Source: Flaccisagitta enflata (lineage: Eukaryota; Chaetognatha; Sagittoidea; Aphragmophora). Taken from it: 64,000 bases of DNA. The notes below the pieces were generated by a model. That model worked only from the letters and a program-made list of their open reading frames with translations. It was not told where the DNA came from and made no database searches. Positions 1-28,340 of the stretch are shown here, piece after piece (positions within the stretch are counted from its first letter, which is position 1; each line of letters opens with the position of its first letter). The DNA lies in contig OZ231127.1 of the NCBI GenBank assembly GCA_965153355.1, positions 22,320,001 through 22,384,000 on the forward strand. The letters are read 5' to 3'. A program made the translations under genes and the position numbers.

Positions 1-210
1 GCCCATAATCAACCCTTTCATCCCCGATCTCATTACTGTGCTCCAATCAATCAAATCAGTCCTTAAATGTGCCTTCTCAGGACGTCTGGAAATTCACCTT
101 TGTGTCCTACAGGACATTGGTCCTTTAGGACGCTGCCTTGCTCTCACTCCACTTTTTCAGTTGATCTCTCCAAGCTGGGCATCGGGTACCGCTGACCATG
201 TGCGATCCTT
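1..210. mobile_element. Partial GGCC-type element
   Basis: Contains the phrases CAGGACGTCTGGAAATTCAC and ACCGCTGACCATGTGCGATC, shared with 61665-61850. It is the end of a family with a TGCCCTGCT/GCAGCGGCC terminal region, cut by the window edge. Confidence 0.55.
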
Positions 211-429
211 GGATGACCAGTTTCCACTCTTTTTTATCTCACGCGACTGAGTTTGGACAAAGCACTTGCCGTTTTTAGATGCCGAGAAGCGATACTCAAA
301 CGGAATGTTAAATGCGAAACCTTTATATACAAATAATAAAATCGTGTTCTTGTTGTGATAACCTACACTAAAAAAAAAAAAGACAAACTATTTTTGGCAT
401 TAGTCGAAAGACTCCAAAGATGATGACGT

Positions 430-770
430 CGAAAACGTAGGAGCAAAAATGAGAAGAAAGAGAAAGAAAAAGAAAAAGAAGAAAAAGAAAAAGAAAAAGA
501 AAAAGAAAAAGAAAAAGAAAAAGAAAAAGAAAAAGAAAAAGAAAAAGAAGAAAAAAGAAAAATGATATACTAAGAAGAAGAGGAAGAAGAAGAGGGAGAA
601 GAAGAGAAAGAAGAAGAGGAAGAAAAAGACGAAGTAAAGGAAGAAGTCGGAAGAGAATGAAGAAATGGAAGAACAGATAGAAAAGAAAAATTGAAAAGGA
701 AGAAAAGAAAGAGAAAAAAAAGGAAAAGAAGACGCAGGCGCAGAAAGGAAAAGGGAAAAAGATGACGGAT
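430..770 (+). repeat. Purine-only tract with (GAAAAA)n
   Basis: About 330 bases of almost pure A and G on the plus strand, including a 6-base GAAAAA array at about 466-560. It lies downstream of the RhoGEF stop. No gene seen. Confidence 0.85.
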
Positions 771-1009
771 TAAACTAAAATAAAGACGGATGGTTTGTAA
801 TGGTCATTAATCAAAAGAAACATTTAATGAATGAAATGCGGCGAACGCTGGTTGATTCATCATTGATGATGTACATTGTACAAATAAAACTAAATATGCG
901 GAAGGGTTTTTAAGCAACATTTTCGTAACGTTTGACTGGAACATGAATGCTGTCGGTTTTAGAGAGGGGAGCCAAGGTCGCTGACGCATAATGTAACAAG
1001 CCCGGCAAC

Positions 1010-1290
1010 GGGAAACGATGCGTCCGGACTGTGTCCTAGCGTGTATTGATCATGTGACATATATGAAGAGACAGATGGACGAACAGATGGATGAAACGAC
1101 TGAGTAGTAAAGGAGGCTCTCAAAACATGTTGGTTGATCATTTGTTTCAGTATAGGATCTCACCGCGGCCAAAAACAGCCGAGAAACGTGGTTTTTGCAC
1201 AGGCGCAACGGACGGACAGACCGACAGATGGACGGACGGACGGATAGACCATGTTATAGATATGCGTTCCTGACGGACGCATCTAAAAAT
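1010..1290 (+). mobile_element. Hairpin-ended element, family H4
   Basis: Ends in the hairpin ATGCGTTCCTGACGGACGCAT followed by CTAAAAA, with a GACGGACGGACG core and an AACATGTTGGT end. The same element lies in reverse at 59398-59590, agreeing over most of its length. Confidence 0.65.
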
Positions 1291-1481
1291 AAGTAGCGCC
1301 CGGTTTGGTGACGCATCAAGTGTTATTCCGACCGGGATGTCGACTAACTACTAATTGATCGATTGAATGACGGAATTGTGAAAAAAAAGTGCATCGGTGC
1401 ACGCAACAGAAAAAACGAGACACCATTTTTAAGGCGAGAGCGTGAAAAAAAGAATTAAAGACGCCACTAGACGAAAAAGAT

Positions 1482-1482
<1 letters not shown>

Positions 1483-1546
<64 letters not shown>

Positions 1547-1548
1547 CC
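1483..1548 (+). repeat. (AAC)n microsatellite beside the RhoGEF stop
   Basis: About 22 AAC units, ending 18 bases short of the stop codon of the RhoGEF gene, so it should lie in its 3' UTR as (GTT)n. Confidence 0.9.
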
Positions 1549-1565
1549 AAAGATAAAAAAATTCT

Positions 1566-17432
<15,867 letters not shown>

Positions 17433-17880
17433 GACTGATGACCACGGTGACCACGGAGACCACGATATGAGGATACAATGACGCTTCTGAGCAGGGATAA
17501 AAATCAGGAGGGAGCAGTTCAGCATTGAACTTAAAAACATGCGTGTATAATTTCAAATATTTCTTGAAAAAGATTTCTTTTTATGAAGTCTATTATCAAT
17601 TAATTTTCTATTATACTTATTTTGCAAAAGAAAAGAAAAAAAAAGACACAGTACATATGTGCGGCAATTTTTCTAAAAAAATTATATGCAAGTAAGTGTA
17701 TCGCAAACGAAAGAATTAGTTATTTCAAATAAATGTGTCATTTGGGTTTAAGTCTGTCTCACCGTGCGTTGATTTGATGGCGTATGGCGGTGATTAATAA
17801 TCCAAAGTTGTGCTTGGCCAACAGCGATTTTGGTTTTTATGCAGCGGTCGTTAAAGAGAACAAAATTGGCCCCTTATTGG
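17433..17880 (-). other. Possible 5' UTR exons of the RhoGEF gene
   Basis: A good acceptor (TTTTTATCCCTGCTCAG) ends at 17487, so the first coding exon probably starts at 17486. About 275 bases further upstream a good donor (CGCACG|GTGAGA) ends a possible leader exon at 17763. The leader has only one upstream ATG, near 17880, and it runs into a stop quickly. The frame from 17486 to the chosen ATG is open, so a coding extension is not excluded. Inference from splice signals only. Confidence 0.35.
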
Positions 17881-18590
17881 CATTTTTTTTACTAAGCCGT
17901 TAATGATTTCATTTATGGTTGTTTATTTTTAATCATTTTTTTTTATCCTTTGAGACTGCAGGAGATAAGGAACAATACAACCAGTTTTCGTAGAATATCA
18001 TGCAGGGTTTCCTCAGCCCGTCTTAACCGAACAATTGCGGTCGCAGTAGCACCCGACTATAGTTGTAACTGTTTTTACAAATAAAGCTGAAGAGTTCATC
18101 AAAGTCGAGTTCTAGTGACTCTATCAAAAGCTTTGTCCGTTGGTCAGTCCGTCGATCAGTTCATTGATCATGCCGAGCGACTCGATAGGAAGTAGATAGG
18201 TAGAAAGTTCCTCAATTTATTTTATGGATGGACGATGGCGCGAAATTGATCGGAAAAGTGATCATTACTGCTCCTTCCGATCCCACCACTGCACTTATTA
18301 GTAGTGTATTTGGCCTGGTAAAAAAAGAAATTATGCCAAATATTTCCAAGTCAAACCGCGACTTAAGGCGGTTGTTGTAAAAACGCATAATATTGCATTT
18401 TCGTTTTAATCCGTTTTCCTTCGTCTGAGTCTTCGACTTTAGATAGAAATTTGATTTTGAAGTATCACTGTGTAAGATAGCTTTTATTTTCAATGTCACC
18501 ACTATGACAACTATGTCAACATTATGACAACACAAGTAAACACGACTCGATGAGTTTCGTTTTCCGTCGGCCATGTAACACCTTGCTTTT
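17881..18590. other. Upstream flank of the RhoGEF gene
   Basis: No clear gene. Presumably holds the promoter, which I cannot locate. Confidence 0.4.
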
Positions 18591-18601
18591 TCAAACCTTG
18601 T

Positions 18602-18735
18602 TTTTAGGTGCGAAAAAGCACCTCTATAACTGGCTGTGTCCGTTGGTTGGTCGGTCGGTCGGTCGGTTGGTTGGTAACGCATTTGTTCGACGATCCACAC
18701 GTCGCACCTTATTGGCCTACTTGGCCTTGTTTAAA
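18602..18735 (-). mobile_element. Hairpin-ended element, family H5 (GGTGC/GCACC)
   Basis: TTTTTAGGTGCGAAAAAGCACCT is a hairpin; then CTATAACTGGCTGTGTCCGT and a GGTCGGTCGGTT core, ending AAGGTGCGACGTG reversed near GGCCTACTTGGCCTTGTT. The same arrangement is at 63262-63410. Confidence 0.6.
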
Positions 18736-18779
18736 TGGAGAAGAATAGCGTTACACACTGTCGGATAGACAAAAAGAGG

Positions 18780-18952
18780 AGACATCTGCGGGTAGGCAGG
18801 GATAGTGATAAAAAATGCTAACAAAGTATTTGGGCAGGAGCAGTAATACAAAAACCGCCATAAACGCCAAAAAGCGTAAAGTTATCGACCGACGGTCCTA
18901 TGGACCGAGCGACATAGCGGATAATAGAGACGCGTGCACGCGACTAAAAACG
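18780..18952 (+). mobile_element. Hairpin-ended element, family H1 (5' end damaged)
   Basis: GGGCAGGAGCAGTAATAC, ACGCCAAAAAGCGTAAAG, a GACC core and terminal ACGCGTGCACGCGACTAAAA. Confidence 0.65.
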
Positions 18953-18959
18953 GAAAAGG

Positions 18960-19370
18960 AATTCGTCTGTAAAAGAAGATTGAAATTTGGAAAAGGTCGT
19001 TCATTTCCTGCAACGTCGTAATGACAACGAAAATCCGGTTTTGATTGTCGACAAGTTGTCAAAAGCAGGCTCGAATAAGAAATCTACAGTGATGAAATCT
19101 CTAAAAGTTCAGTTGCATAACAATCTTGAACCAGAAGTTAAAAGTTAACAGAAACTGATGCGTCGACGCAAACATAACTTAAGTGACGATGGAGATTGCT
19201 CTTAGTTTAAGAAACTTAGCTTGATGTAAAGAATGCTAGTCTGTAAATCTGTCGTGAAATGGACTATGCTCAGACTGAGTCACGAATTTCAGAATACTTT
19301 CATGTGTTTTTCTTTTGTATTAATGCACATTTTAAAGAATTCTTGTGACTTTGTCATAACAAATAAATCA
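18960..19370. other. Intergenic AT-rich DNA
   Basis: No gene or repeat recognised. Confidence 0.4.
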
Positions 19371-19375
19371 AAAAG

Positions 19376-19652
19376 TGACGCGGGGTCACAATATTGGTGA
19401 TTTAGGTGTTTGGGTGGTTTTGGGGGTGTCGGTGAGGGTGATTATGGGGTTTTGGGTGGTGGTTGGGTATATAACGCCTCTAGTATGCCCTAACCACCCA
19501 TAGCGCGTCGCGGACGGGTGCACTCACACACAGAGACAAACACAACCGCAGCATCTGAAATGCGCGTTTTCACTTTTCAACTCGATCATCATCAACTGAC
19601 GGACGGACGGACGGACAAAGCCTCTTATACAATCGCGTGTCCGCAACTTTTA
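19376..19652 (+). mobile_element. Hairpin-ended element, family H2
   Basis: GACGCGGGGTCACAATATTG, a GGTGTTTGGGTGGTTTTGGG-rich interior, GCGGACGGGTGCACTCACAC, a GACGGACGGACGGAC core, and the end TCGCGTGTCCGCAACTTTTA. Confidence 0.68.
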
Positions 19653-20275
19653 GAAGATTGGATGGAAGAAGAGTCATTTTAAGCGATTAAAAAAAAAGAC
19701 AGTTTAAATCCGGAACACTAAGGTTCGGAAAAGTCATGAACAACACAAATAAATCTTGAATTATGGGAGTTGGTCAAAAATCACAAAGGCTCGCGTGATA
19801 CCAGACCAAAAGAAATTGAATCCCCTCCCTTCCATTTTCTTCTCTTTGTTCTTCCCAAAAGCGCCAAAAAAGCTAAAAGGGAAGAGAACAAAGATGATTC
19901 ACAATCAGGGAAGAATAAAGAGTGAAGAAGAAACCTTTTTTTGGAAATGCCTAATTAATTAGTGCTTAGTGAGGATAATGAGCCGAAGAGGTCGGCCAAG
20001 ACTTCCGCGTCCGATTTTGCCAAAAGATCGATTTTCATTCGCTTTTAAATTCTTGAGAGTATTTCGAGTATTTGTCATTATCAGTCTGTTTGTCGGTCTG
20101 TCTTTTTGCCGTTAGACAATTTGTCACCGGAGATCGCTCGTTTTGCCTGTTTGACTATCTGAGTCTGATTTTTTGTCTATTTATATGTAAGATGCGGATG
20201 CGTGTTTCGCGTGCGTGTGGGCGTGTCTCTATTTCTCTGTCCGTTTATCTCTCTGTCTTTCCGACTGTCTGTCCG

Positions 20276-21330
<1,055 letters not shown>

Positions 21331-21336
21331 TCCCTG

Positions 21337-21794
<458 letters not shown>

Positions 21795-22139
21795 CTTTTT
21801 TCTTTCCGTTGCGTTGTAGCGGTGACTGGTACAAAAATATATTTTGATTTGATCTTTTCCCTCCCAATTGTGTCATACACACACACACACACAAAAAAGG
21901 ATAGAAAAGGCATACTATGTAAGGTACGGTCGGTAAATAAGTAATGCGTTTTCTTTATTGTTATTCTTTGGTCATGCCCGTCTGTCGGTCGGTCCGTAAC
22001 GTAAACGTTTTTGGATTTATCTGACTTACTCGTTGTCCTACTTGGTCTCGACTTAGTTTTAGAATCAAGGAGAATTAGTACTAGAAGTAGAAGTCTACTG
22101 GCATGTCGTTCAATGTTGTGAGGTGTTGAATATTAGTCG

Positions 22140-22180
22140 GGAAAAAAGTCGAAGTCAGTCTTCGACTTTTTGACATATTC
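22140..22180. repeat. AAAAAGTCGAAG/CTTCGACTTTTT hairpin
   Basis: A near-perfect palindrome also found, with small changes, at about 30978, 38197 and 40838. Always within a few kilobases of F5-type elements. Confidence 0.6.
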
Positions 22181-22429
22181 GAGAGAAAAAGGGTTTTCAT
22201 TTTCTTATGGGAAAGTTGTGCATCTCTTCCGGCTGATTGTGGCCTCCAATGAAATTGATAGGGTAAGTAAATTTGATAATTCTCTTTCATTTGGCGCCAA
22301 GCAGAATGCTCTACGACAAATATTTTTTGCGCTATGATTTTTTAAAGATTTATTTACGAAAATTGCAAATTAAATTTTTTTTGATTTTTTATGATTTTAA
22401 GTAGGATCAATAAAAAAGTGTATTTATGT

Positions 22430-22980
22430 TTGTTTGAGCATGCAAATACAAGAAAACATATTTATGAGCATAGCTGCTCATCTCCTAGGGTGTTTTTGAG
22501 CAGTCTAGCTCATTTAGCTCATTTAGCTCCGTCTTTTTTTCTGATTTCAAATTCAATAAATGAATAAATATTTTGTTACATGTTTAAGCAAGCAGATACA
22601 AAAAAGCATGTCAGTGAGCTCAGTTGCTTATTTGGGAGGGTGTTTTTATGTATTCTAGCTCACTTGGCTCATTTAGCTCAGTCTTTTTTTCTGATCTTTA
22701 ATGGGATAAATACATAAATGCAAATACAAGAAAGTATGTCAGTGAGCATAGCTGGTTGTGTGGTTGAGTGATTTTGAGCATTTTAGCTCATCTAGCTCAT
22801 TTGGCTCAGTCCTATATTTCTCGGATTAACAGTGCAACCAATACATGCAAGTGCTTTTGATTTGATCTAACAAGTAGAAAGATTTGCAGTGACTGAAAAC
22901 AAAAGCTTGGTGAAAAGTGACCAATGCTTACGACTTTTTTCCTCACGGCGACAGCCGCCATTACTGGTATATTACCATTC
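22430..22980 (+). mobile_element. Element family F5
   Basis: Tandem units with AGCTCATTTAGCTCAG and GAGCATGCAAATACAAGAAA, ending TTACGACTTTTTTCCTCACG and GGCGACAGCCGCC; a shorter relative of 4786-5957. Confidence 0.7.
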
Positions 22981-23017
22981 AATTAACCAATGATTCGGGT
23001 TCACAAATTGCAATGAT

Positions 23018-23240
23018 ATTGTGACTCAAAAAATCGTTGCGGACGGGTGGGCAGGGGCATCCAACCCCCATCCACAACATCCCCCCCCCCAACCACACAA
23101 ATATACACAGAAAGTGTCTAAAACACTTGTTATTCCACTTTTCAACTCGATCACCACGGACCGATAGACGGACCACCGGACGGGCCAGTTGACGGACGGA
23201 CAAAGCCTATGGTAGAGTTGCGTGTCCGTAACTACAAATC
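23018..23240 (+). mobile_element. Hairpin-ended element, family H2
   Basis: ATTGTGACTCAAAAAATCGT, TGCGGACGGGTGGGCAGGGG, a GGACGGACAAAGCCTA core, then AGAGTTGCGTGTCCGTAACT. Confidence 0.7.
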
Positions 23241-23529
23241 AAGAAAGAAATCGCTGAAACGATTTCTATTTTCCCTATCAGCTCCTAATAAGACTGGCCA
23301 TTGCGTTGTCATAGCCTTCCGGCTGAAATTATTAAAACATCAAATTCGAAATAACCTTCGATCGCGAGGTTTTGACTCTGACAAATCAAATTTATAACGG
23401 GCTGATTTCGATTGTCAACAATTCTTCCAAGGAAATGAATTTTAGTTTCATCCAGGGTATATAAGATTCAGGATATTGGAATTCTTATGACGTAATTTTT
23501 AGAACAAGTCTAATAAGATATACGATATA

Positions 23530-23532
23530 CGA

Positions 23533-23611
<79 letters not shown>

Positions 23612-23612
23612 G
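23530..23612 (+). repeat. (GAAA)n microsatellite
   Basis: About 20 units. Confidence 0.93.
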
Positions 23613-23619
23613 AAGAAAG

Positions 23620-24280
23620 AATAAGAAGAAGAAGAAATGAATGAATGAATGACTGAATAAATAAATGTCCACATGCACACGGCAGAAAATTGATTTATCC
23701 TGGATTTAAAAAATTCAACCAAAGCAGATCGACGCACTAAAAAGATCTGAATATGACAAAGAGGGACAGAGCAAGATTCAAATTTCGTCTCAAGCCGATT
23801 TTCAATCAGCAGCTCCGTATTAATCATTTTTCACTGCAGTAATCGAGAAACTTGTTTTCTACGATGAGGACCTCTGATCGCGTGATGGCAAAAAAAGAAT
23901 CATTGATTTATAGGAAATGATCATTAACTTGCCTAACTCCTTAGGTTTCACCGGGGAAAAAGTCGAATTGAGTTCTAGACTATTGGGCTGAAATCCAATT
24001 GAGTAAGATTAGCAATGGCATAAATGGCGATGGCAAAAATGACCACATAATGTTTTTGAGACCTGAGTTTACATTCAATACCTTCTTCAAGCTGAATTTG
24101 TATATGAAGTAAGTATTTCCATTGTAACTATTTCAATCCATTGAATTTTATATAAAACCTTTTGTCAGAACTATGGTGGATATTTAAAAGAGTTAAAGGA
24201 ATTTGTTATAACGTGAAAAATAAAGATTTTGTTTTTGGAAAACGAAGAATAAGGAGATGTTTATGAGGATGAAAAAGAAG
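23620..24280. other. Intergenic AT-rich DNA
   Basis: No gene recognised. Confidence 0.4.
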
Positions 24281-24282
24281 AA

Positions 24283-24855
24283 TAGTCGCAAAAGCGTTAG
24301 ATGATCAGCGGTACCCGTGCCCTGCCTAAGTTGGTTGTGGTTGAAGTTGAGGGGGGAGCAGGGCAGCGGCCCCGAAGGGGTCAATGACCTATGCTTTCAC
24401 ACACATGGGGGATTTTCTCCTCCTCCTCCTCCCCCTCAAATCCCAGTCTTGAGGCCCAAATCCCAGTCTTGAGGCCCAAATCCCAGCCTCAAGGCCCAAA
24501 TCCTAGCCTTAAGGCCTAAATCCTAGCCTGGAGGCTGAGATTTGGGCCTCAAGGCCGGGATCTGGGCCTCTTGGCTGAGATTTTGACCATGAGGCTGAGA
24601 TTTGGGCTTCACGGCTGAAATCTGGGCCTCCAGGCTAGGATTTAGGCCTTGAGGCTAGGATTTGGGCCTTGAGGCTGGGATTTGGGCCTCAAGACTGGGA
24701 TTTGGGCCTCGAGACTGGAATTTGGGCCTCGGGACTGGGATTTGAGGGGGGGGGGGAAGTAGGAGAAGTAGGAGGAGAAGGAGGAGAAAATCCCCCATAA
24801 GTGTGAAAGCATAGGTCATCAACCCCTTCTGGGCCGCTGCCCAAAAACAAGAAGA
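24283..24855. mobile_element. GGCC-type fold-back element with internal minisatellite
   Basis: Left end AGTCGCAAAAGCGTTAGATG and GCAGCGGCCCCGAAGGGGTC; the right end repeats it inverted (CAACCCCTTCTGGGCCGCTG). Between them the CTCCTCCTCC/GGAGGAGAAG arms enclose about 15 units of AAATCCCAGCCTTGAGGCCC type that switch orientation in the middle. Related copies: 38255-38745 and 51518-52036. Confidence 0.8.
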
Positions 24856-24857
24856 AA

Positions 24858-25523
24858 CAGGTCGCCCAAAGGCAATATGTGGTCAGCGATACCCGTTGCC
24901 CTGCTTTGCATGATTGTGAATTTGTGTGAGGGGTAGCAGGGCAGCGGCCCCAAAGGGGACGAAGTCCTGTAGAACACAGGGGGACTTTCGTTCGTCCTGC
25001 CTGAAAATGTTGATGAGATGCTATGATCAGCTGATTGAAGGCCTTCAAGAGTATGGAGGCTTTTCCAAGGCTGACGTGAGGCTCAAGAGGCCAGGTTTGA
25101 GGCCATCAGGCCTGACAGGGCAGATTTGAGGCCTTACAGGCCAGATTTGAGGCCTGAGAGGCCAGATTTGAGAGTCTGGACTTGAGGCTTGAGAGCTAGA
25201 TCTAAGACCTGAGAGAGCTAATTGGAGGCCTGAAAGGGCTAATTTGAGGCCTGCGAAGCCAGGTTTAAGGCCTGCGAGGCCAGATGGGGCCTGAGAGGCT
25301 GGATTTTAGAGGCTGGAATTGAGGCTTGAGAGGCCAGATTTGAGGTCTGACAGATCAGATTTCAAGCCTGAGAGGCCGGATTTGAGGCTAAAGAGGCCTG
25401 ATTTGAGGCCTGAGAGGCCTGATGGGGGGGGGACGGACGAACAAACGAGCGAACGGACGGACGAATGAAAGTCCCCAGGTGTTCTACAGGACTTTGTCCC
25501 CTTTGGGGCCGCTGCCCAAAAAA
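24858..25523. mobile_element. GGCC-type fold-back element, second subfamily
   Basis: Left CAGGTCGCCCAAAGGCAATA, GCAGCGGCCCCAAAGGGGAC and GTCCTGTAGAACACAGGGGG. Right end inverted: CCCCAGGTGTTCTACAGGAC and CCCCTTTGGGGCCGCTGCCC. About 16 TTTGAGGCCTGAGAGGCCAGA units lie between. It abuts the previous element. Confidence 0.8.
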
Positions 25524-25562
25524 TTAAGAGATAGAGATGATGAAGAAGAAGACCAAGAACAA

Positions 25563-25772
25563 GTATCCCGGGGTTACAATATCATTGTGAACGGGTGGGC
25601 AGGGACATACAACTCCCTTCACACACCAGCACACGCAACACCACATTTGCAGCATCACAAATCCGCGTTTACACACTTTCACACAAGTGCCACACATCGA
25701 CAGACAAAAAACTGACGGACGAATGAACGGATAAAGTCTCTAAATTGGAGTTGCGTGTCTGCAACTATGAAG
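25563..25772 (+). mobile_element. Hairpin-ended element, family H2
   Basis: CGGGGTTACAATATCATTGT, GAACGGGTGGGCAGGGACAT, a CACACACCAGCACACG segment, and GAGTTGCGTGTCTGCAACTA. Confidence 0.7.
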
Positions 25773-26088
25773 AAGGCACGAGAAGCAAGCCCGTTAGAGT
25801 TGAGCTGGGCAACTCAATGCTTTATCCGCGTGGTTGAAAAGGAGTAACAGACGGACCGACCGACGAACTAATAGTAATAGAGATGCGGTGATGCATCTAG
25901 AGAATGGAAGAGGAAGAAGAAGAGAGAAGAACAGAAGATGAGGAGGAGGTTAATATATATGAATTATATTCGTCAACAAATGGTTTGTGACAAGCTTACA
26001 ATCATTCAGCAAGTAGAAAAGGAAAAAAAAACAAAACAAAACAAAATAAATACCGATGAGAAAGTTGCAATAAACGAGGTATCTGTCT

Positions 26089-27486
26089 TTAAGAAATAGA
26101 CAGTGATTTCAGTCGAATTAAAACTGAATTTCCCGTGCGAAAAAGACCATTCAGAAAGCGTGAATTTCTTTTGGCAAAAATTTCCGTTACAGACTCATAA
26201 CCAAGAGATCTTCTTAATTCGCGCGTGCTCTCCCATCGGTTATAACCAAACACCTTTCTAATGCAATCATTTAGAGCAACATCAAGACCAGTCATCTCTC
26301 GTCCCGTATGTCTTTTGACTTCACAACCATATGTCAAAATAGGCACACAGCTACTATACAAAAGTTTCATGAGCACTAGCTCACTCGGTTTGTTCAAGAC
26401 ATTGAGAATCGTGTTGGCGCTACAATAAAAAGACATTAATGGTTTCCTCGTGGGAGTCTCAAATCGCTTTCCTGCCAAGATGTTTACTCCGAGATACTTG
26501 TAACCAGAAACAGTCGCAATTGGTAAATTGTTCAAATAAAGAGGTTCGTGAGTAATAGAATTTCCAAAAATCAATACATTCGTCTTTGTTGGATTGTATG
26601 ATAAACACCATTCTAGTCCGTAATTCTGACAAATATCTAATAATTGCTGCATGGATTTCCGTGTTGGTGCCAATAGAGCCAGATCATCTGCACACATAAT
26701 CGCTGCTAGAAACATTTCCTCCACATAACAGCCAGCTCCTGATTCTCGTAATGGAAGTAAAAGATTATTTACATACAGAATAAAAAGTCGTGGACTAAGA
26801 ATACCACCTTGACGAACTCCAGATTTTACGTGAAATGAGTTACTCATTGAATTGTTCCATTTAACCACACTCGTCAAGTTACGATACCAATAAATTATTA
26901 TGTTGAGAAAACATAATGGTATGCCGCGTTGCATTAGTTTCACAAATAAACCACTATGATCGATCTTATCAAAACCCTTAGAACAATCTAAGAAAGTGGC
27001 AAATACATTAGAACCGTGTGTCGTAAAATAGTCAATGCATGAACGCAAAACAAAAACCGCATGAGAACATGAATGTCGTTTTTTGTATCCAAACTGAAGA
27101 TTGTCCGTCGTTAGCAAATGTCCAATTCTAGTCAAAATCGCCATCTCAAAGAGAGATGCAAAAACGACACTTAATGTTATTCCGCGATAGTTGCTTGTTG
27201 AAGACACATCTCCTTCAGCATCTTTAACAATTGGAGTGACTACACCAGATAAAAAGTCGTGAGGAACATACCCGTGTTGGATAAGTCCGTTAAATAATAT
27301 ATGTAAGTGCACAAGTAACTTAGGGGATCCGAGTAAAATGTGTTCATATTTCACAAAGCCGGCCGTAGCCTTTCCAACTTTCATGCGCTCCACTAAGTCT
27401 AGCATGTCAGACCAACTTATAAAGTGACAAGAAATATCATAGTAATGGAAGGTGGGAAGAATACGAGGGGAAGCACTGTTCTTAGA
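26089..27486 (-). mobile_element. 5'-truncated LINE (non-LTR retrotransposon) reverse transcriptase
   Basis: An uninterrupted frame of about 465 codons covers most of a reverse transcriptase: SNYRGITLSVVFASLFEMAI, FGYKKRHSCSHAVFVL, the catalytic region ATFLDCSKGFDKIDHS, GVRQGGILSPRLFILYVNNL, the active-site box CADDLALLAP, and the thumb-like KTNVLIFGN with GYKYLGVNI. No endonuclease domain is present: the frame meets a stop at 27487 upstream. LINEs copy RNA into DNA at a nick in the target; truncation at the 5' side is the usual fate. The intact frame implies a fairly recent insertion. A T-rich stretch follows the stop on the sense strand (around 26010-26060). The clade is unclear; CR1/Jockey-type elements are nearest in wording. 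Confidence 0.93.
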
Positions 27487-27663
27487 TCATTTTGTTGATT
27501 TTTTTACATCAACAAAGAAACGCTTCTTCGTCATTTAGGTAATAAATCAAGCACGGGGTTTTTTGACCCAATGTGCTCAGATCCATTTTGTTTGCTGGCT
27601 TTGAGTACCACTTAATGGTACACGACACCACCAAAAGTTTCAGAACCATTGGATCACGAAAAA

Positions 27664-27864
27664 AAACAAGGCCGGATACACGGCTACCCCAGTCGCGTGC
27701 CAGTGGGCAGGAGCTGTATTTAAGGTCATTTGATCATTTGGGCAGGAGCAGTGAGGCCAAAGACCACAAAAAAAAAACAACAGAAAAAGTAAAGTATTGA
27801 AGGACCGATGGACGGACGGACCGACAAAGCGGGGTGTAGAGTCACGTAGCGCGCGACTAAAAAT
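27664..27864 (+). mobile_element. Hairpin-ended element, family H1 (good copy)
   Basis: ACAAGGCCGGATACACGGCT, CAGTCGCGTGCCAGTGGGCA, TGGGCAGGAGCAGTGAGGCC, GACGGACGGACCGACAAAGC, and the terminal hairpin GTCACGTAGCGCGCGACT followed by AAAAATC. Confidence 0.8.
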
Positions 27865-27927
27865 CAGAATAGAGATGATACCGCTATCACTTTACTTTGA
27901 GAGGAGCCTGGCTCTCTTTGCGCTGAA

Positions 27928-28185
27928 ACAGGTGACACGGGGTCACAAAGTCGTTTCGGACGTGTGGGCGGGGGCATACATCCCCCATCCATACCCTCCC
28001 CCATCTCCATGCTCACTCACACACACAGACTATCGTAACTGCAGCATCATATATGCGCGTTTTCACACTTTTCGACTCAATCATCAGAGGGACTACGGTC
28101 AAAGGGACCTACGGACCAACGGACAGACTGACATACAGACCGATGGACGGACAAAGCTTCTTATAGAATTCCGTGTCCGCAAAAG
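27928..28185 (+). mobile_element. Hairpin-ended element, family H2 (good copy)
   Basis: ACACGGGGTCACAAAGTCGT, CGGACGTGTGGGCGGGGGCA, TGCGCGTTTTCACACTTTTC, GATGGACGGACAAAGCTTCT, and TTCCGTGTCCGCAAAAG. Confidence 0.75.
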
Positions 28186-28340
28186 ATGACAACGGCCTTG
28201 AACATGATCTTGACAAGAGATTCTGTGTCGGACTTCACATCGCAGCGGCACATGTAAGAACAACGCCAGAAGATGTCCAATAGATAAGTCCTCTTCAGTG
28301 ATCTTTAGATGTAAGATAATCAGAAAAAAAAATATTAAGA

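Noticed and set aside
24430-24740. Regular repeats resembling a CRISPR array
   Set aside because: No unique spacers; units are contiguous, degenerate and switch direction, inside a fold-back element in a eukaryotic genome.
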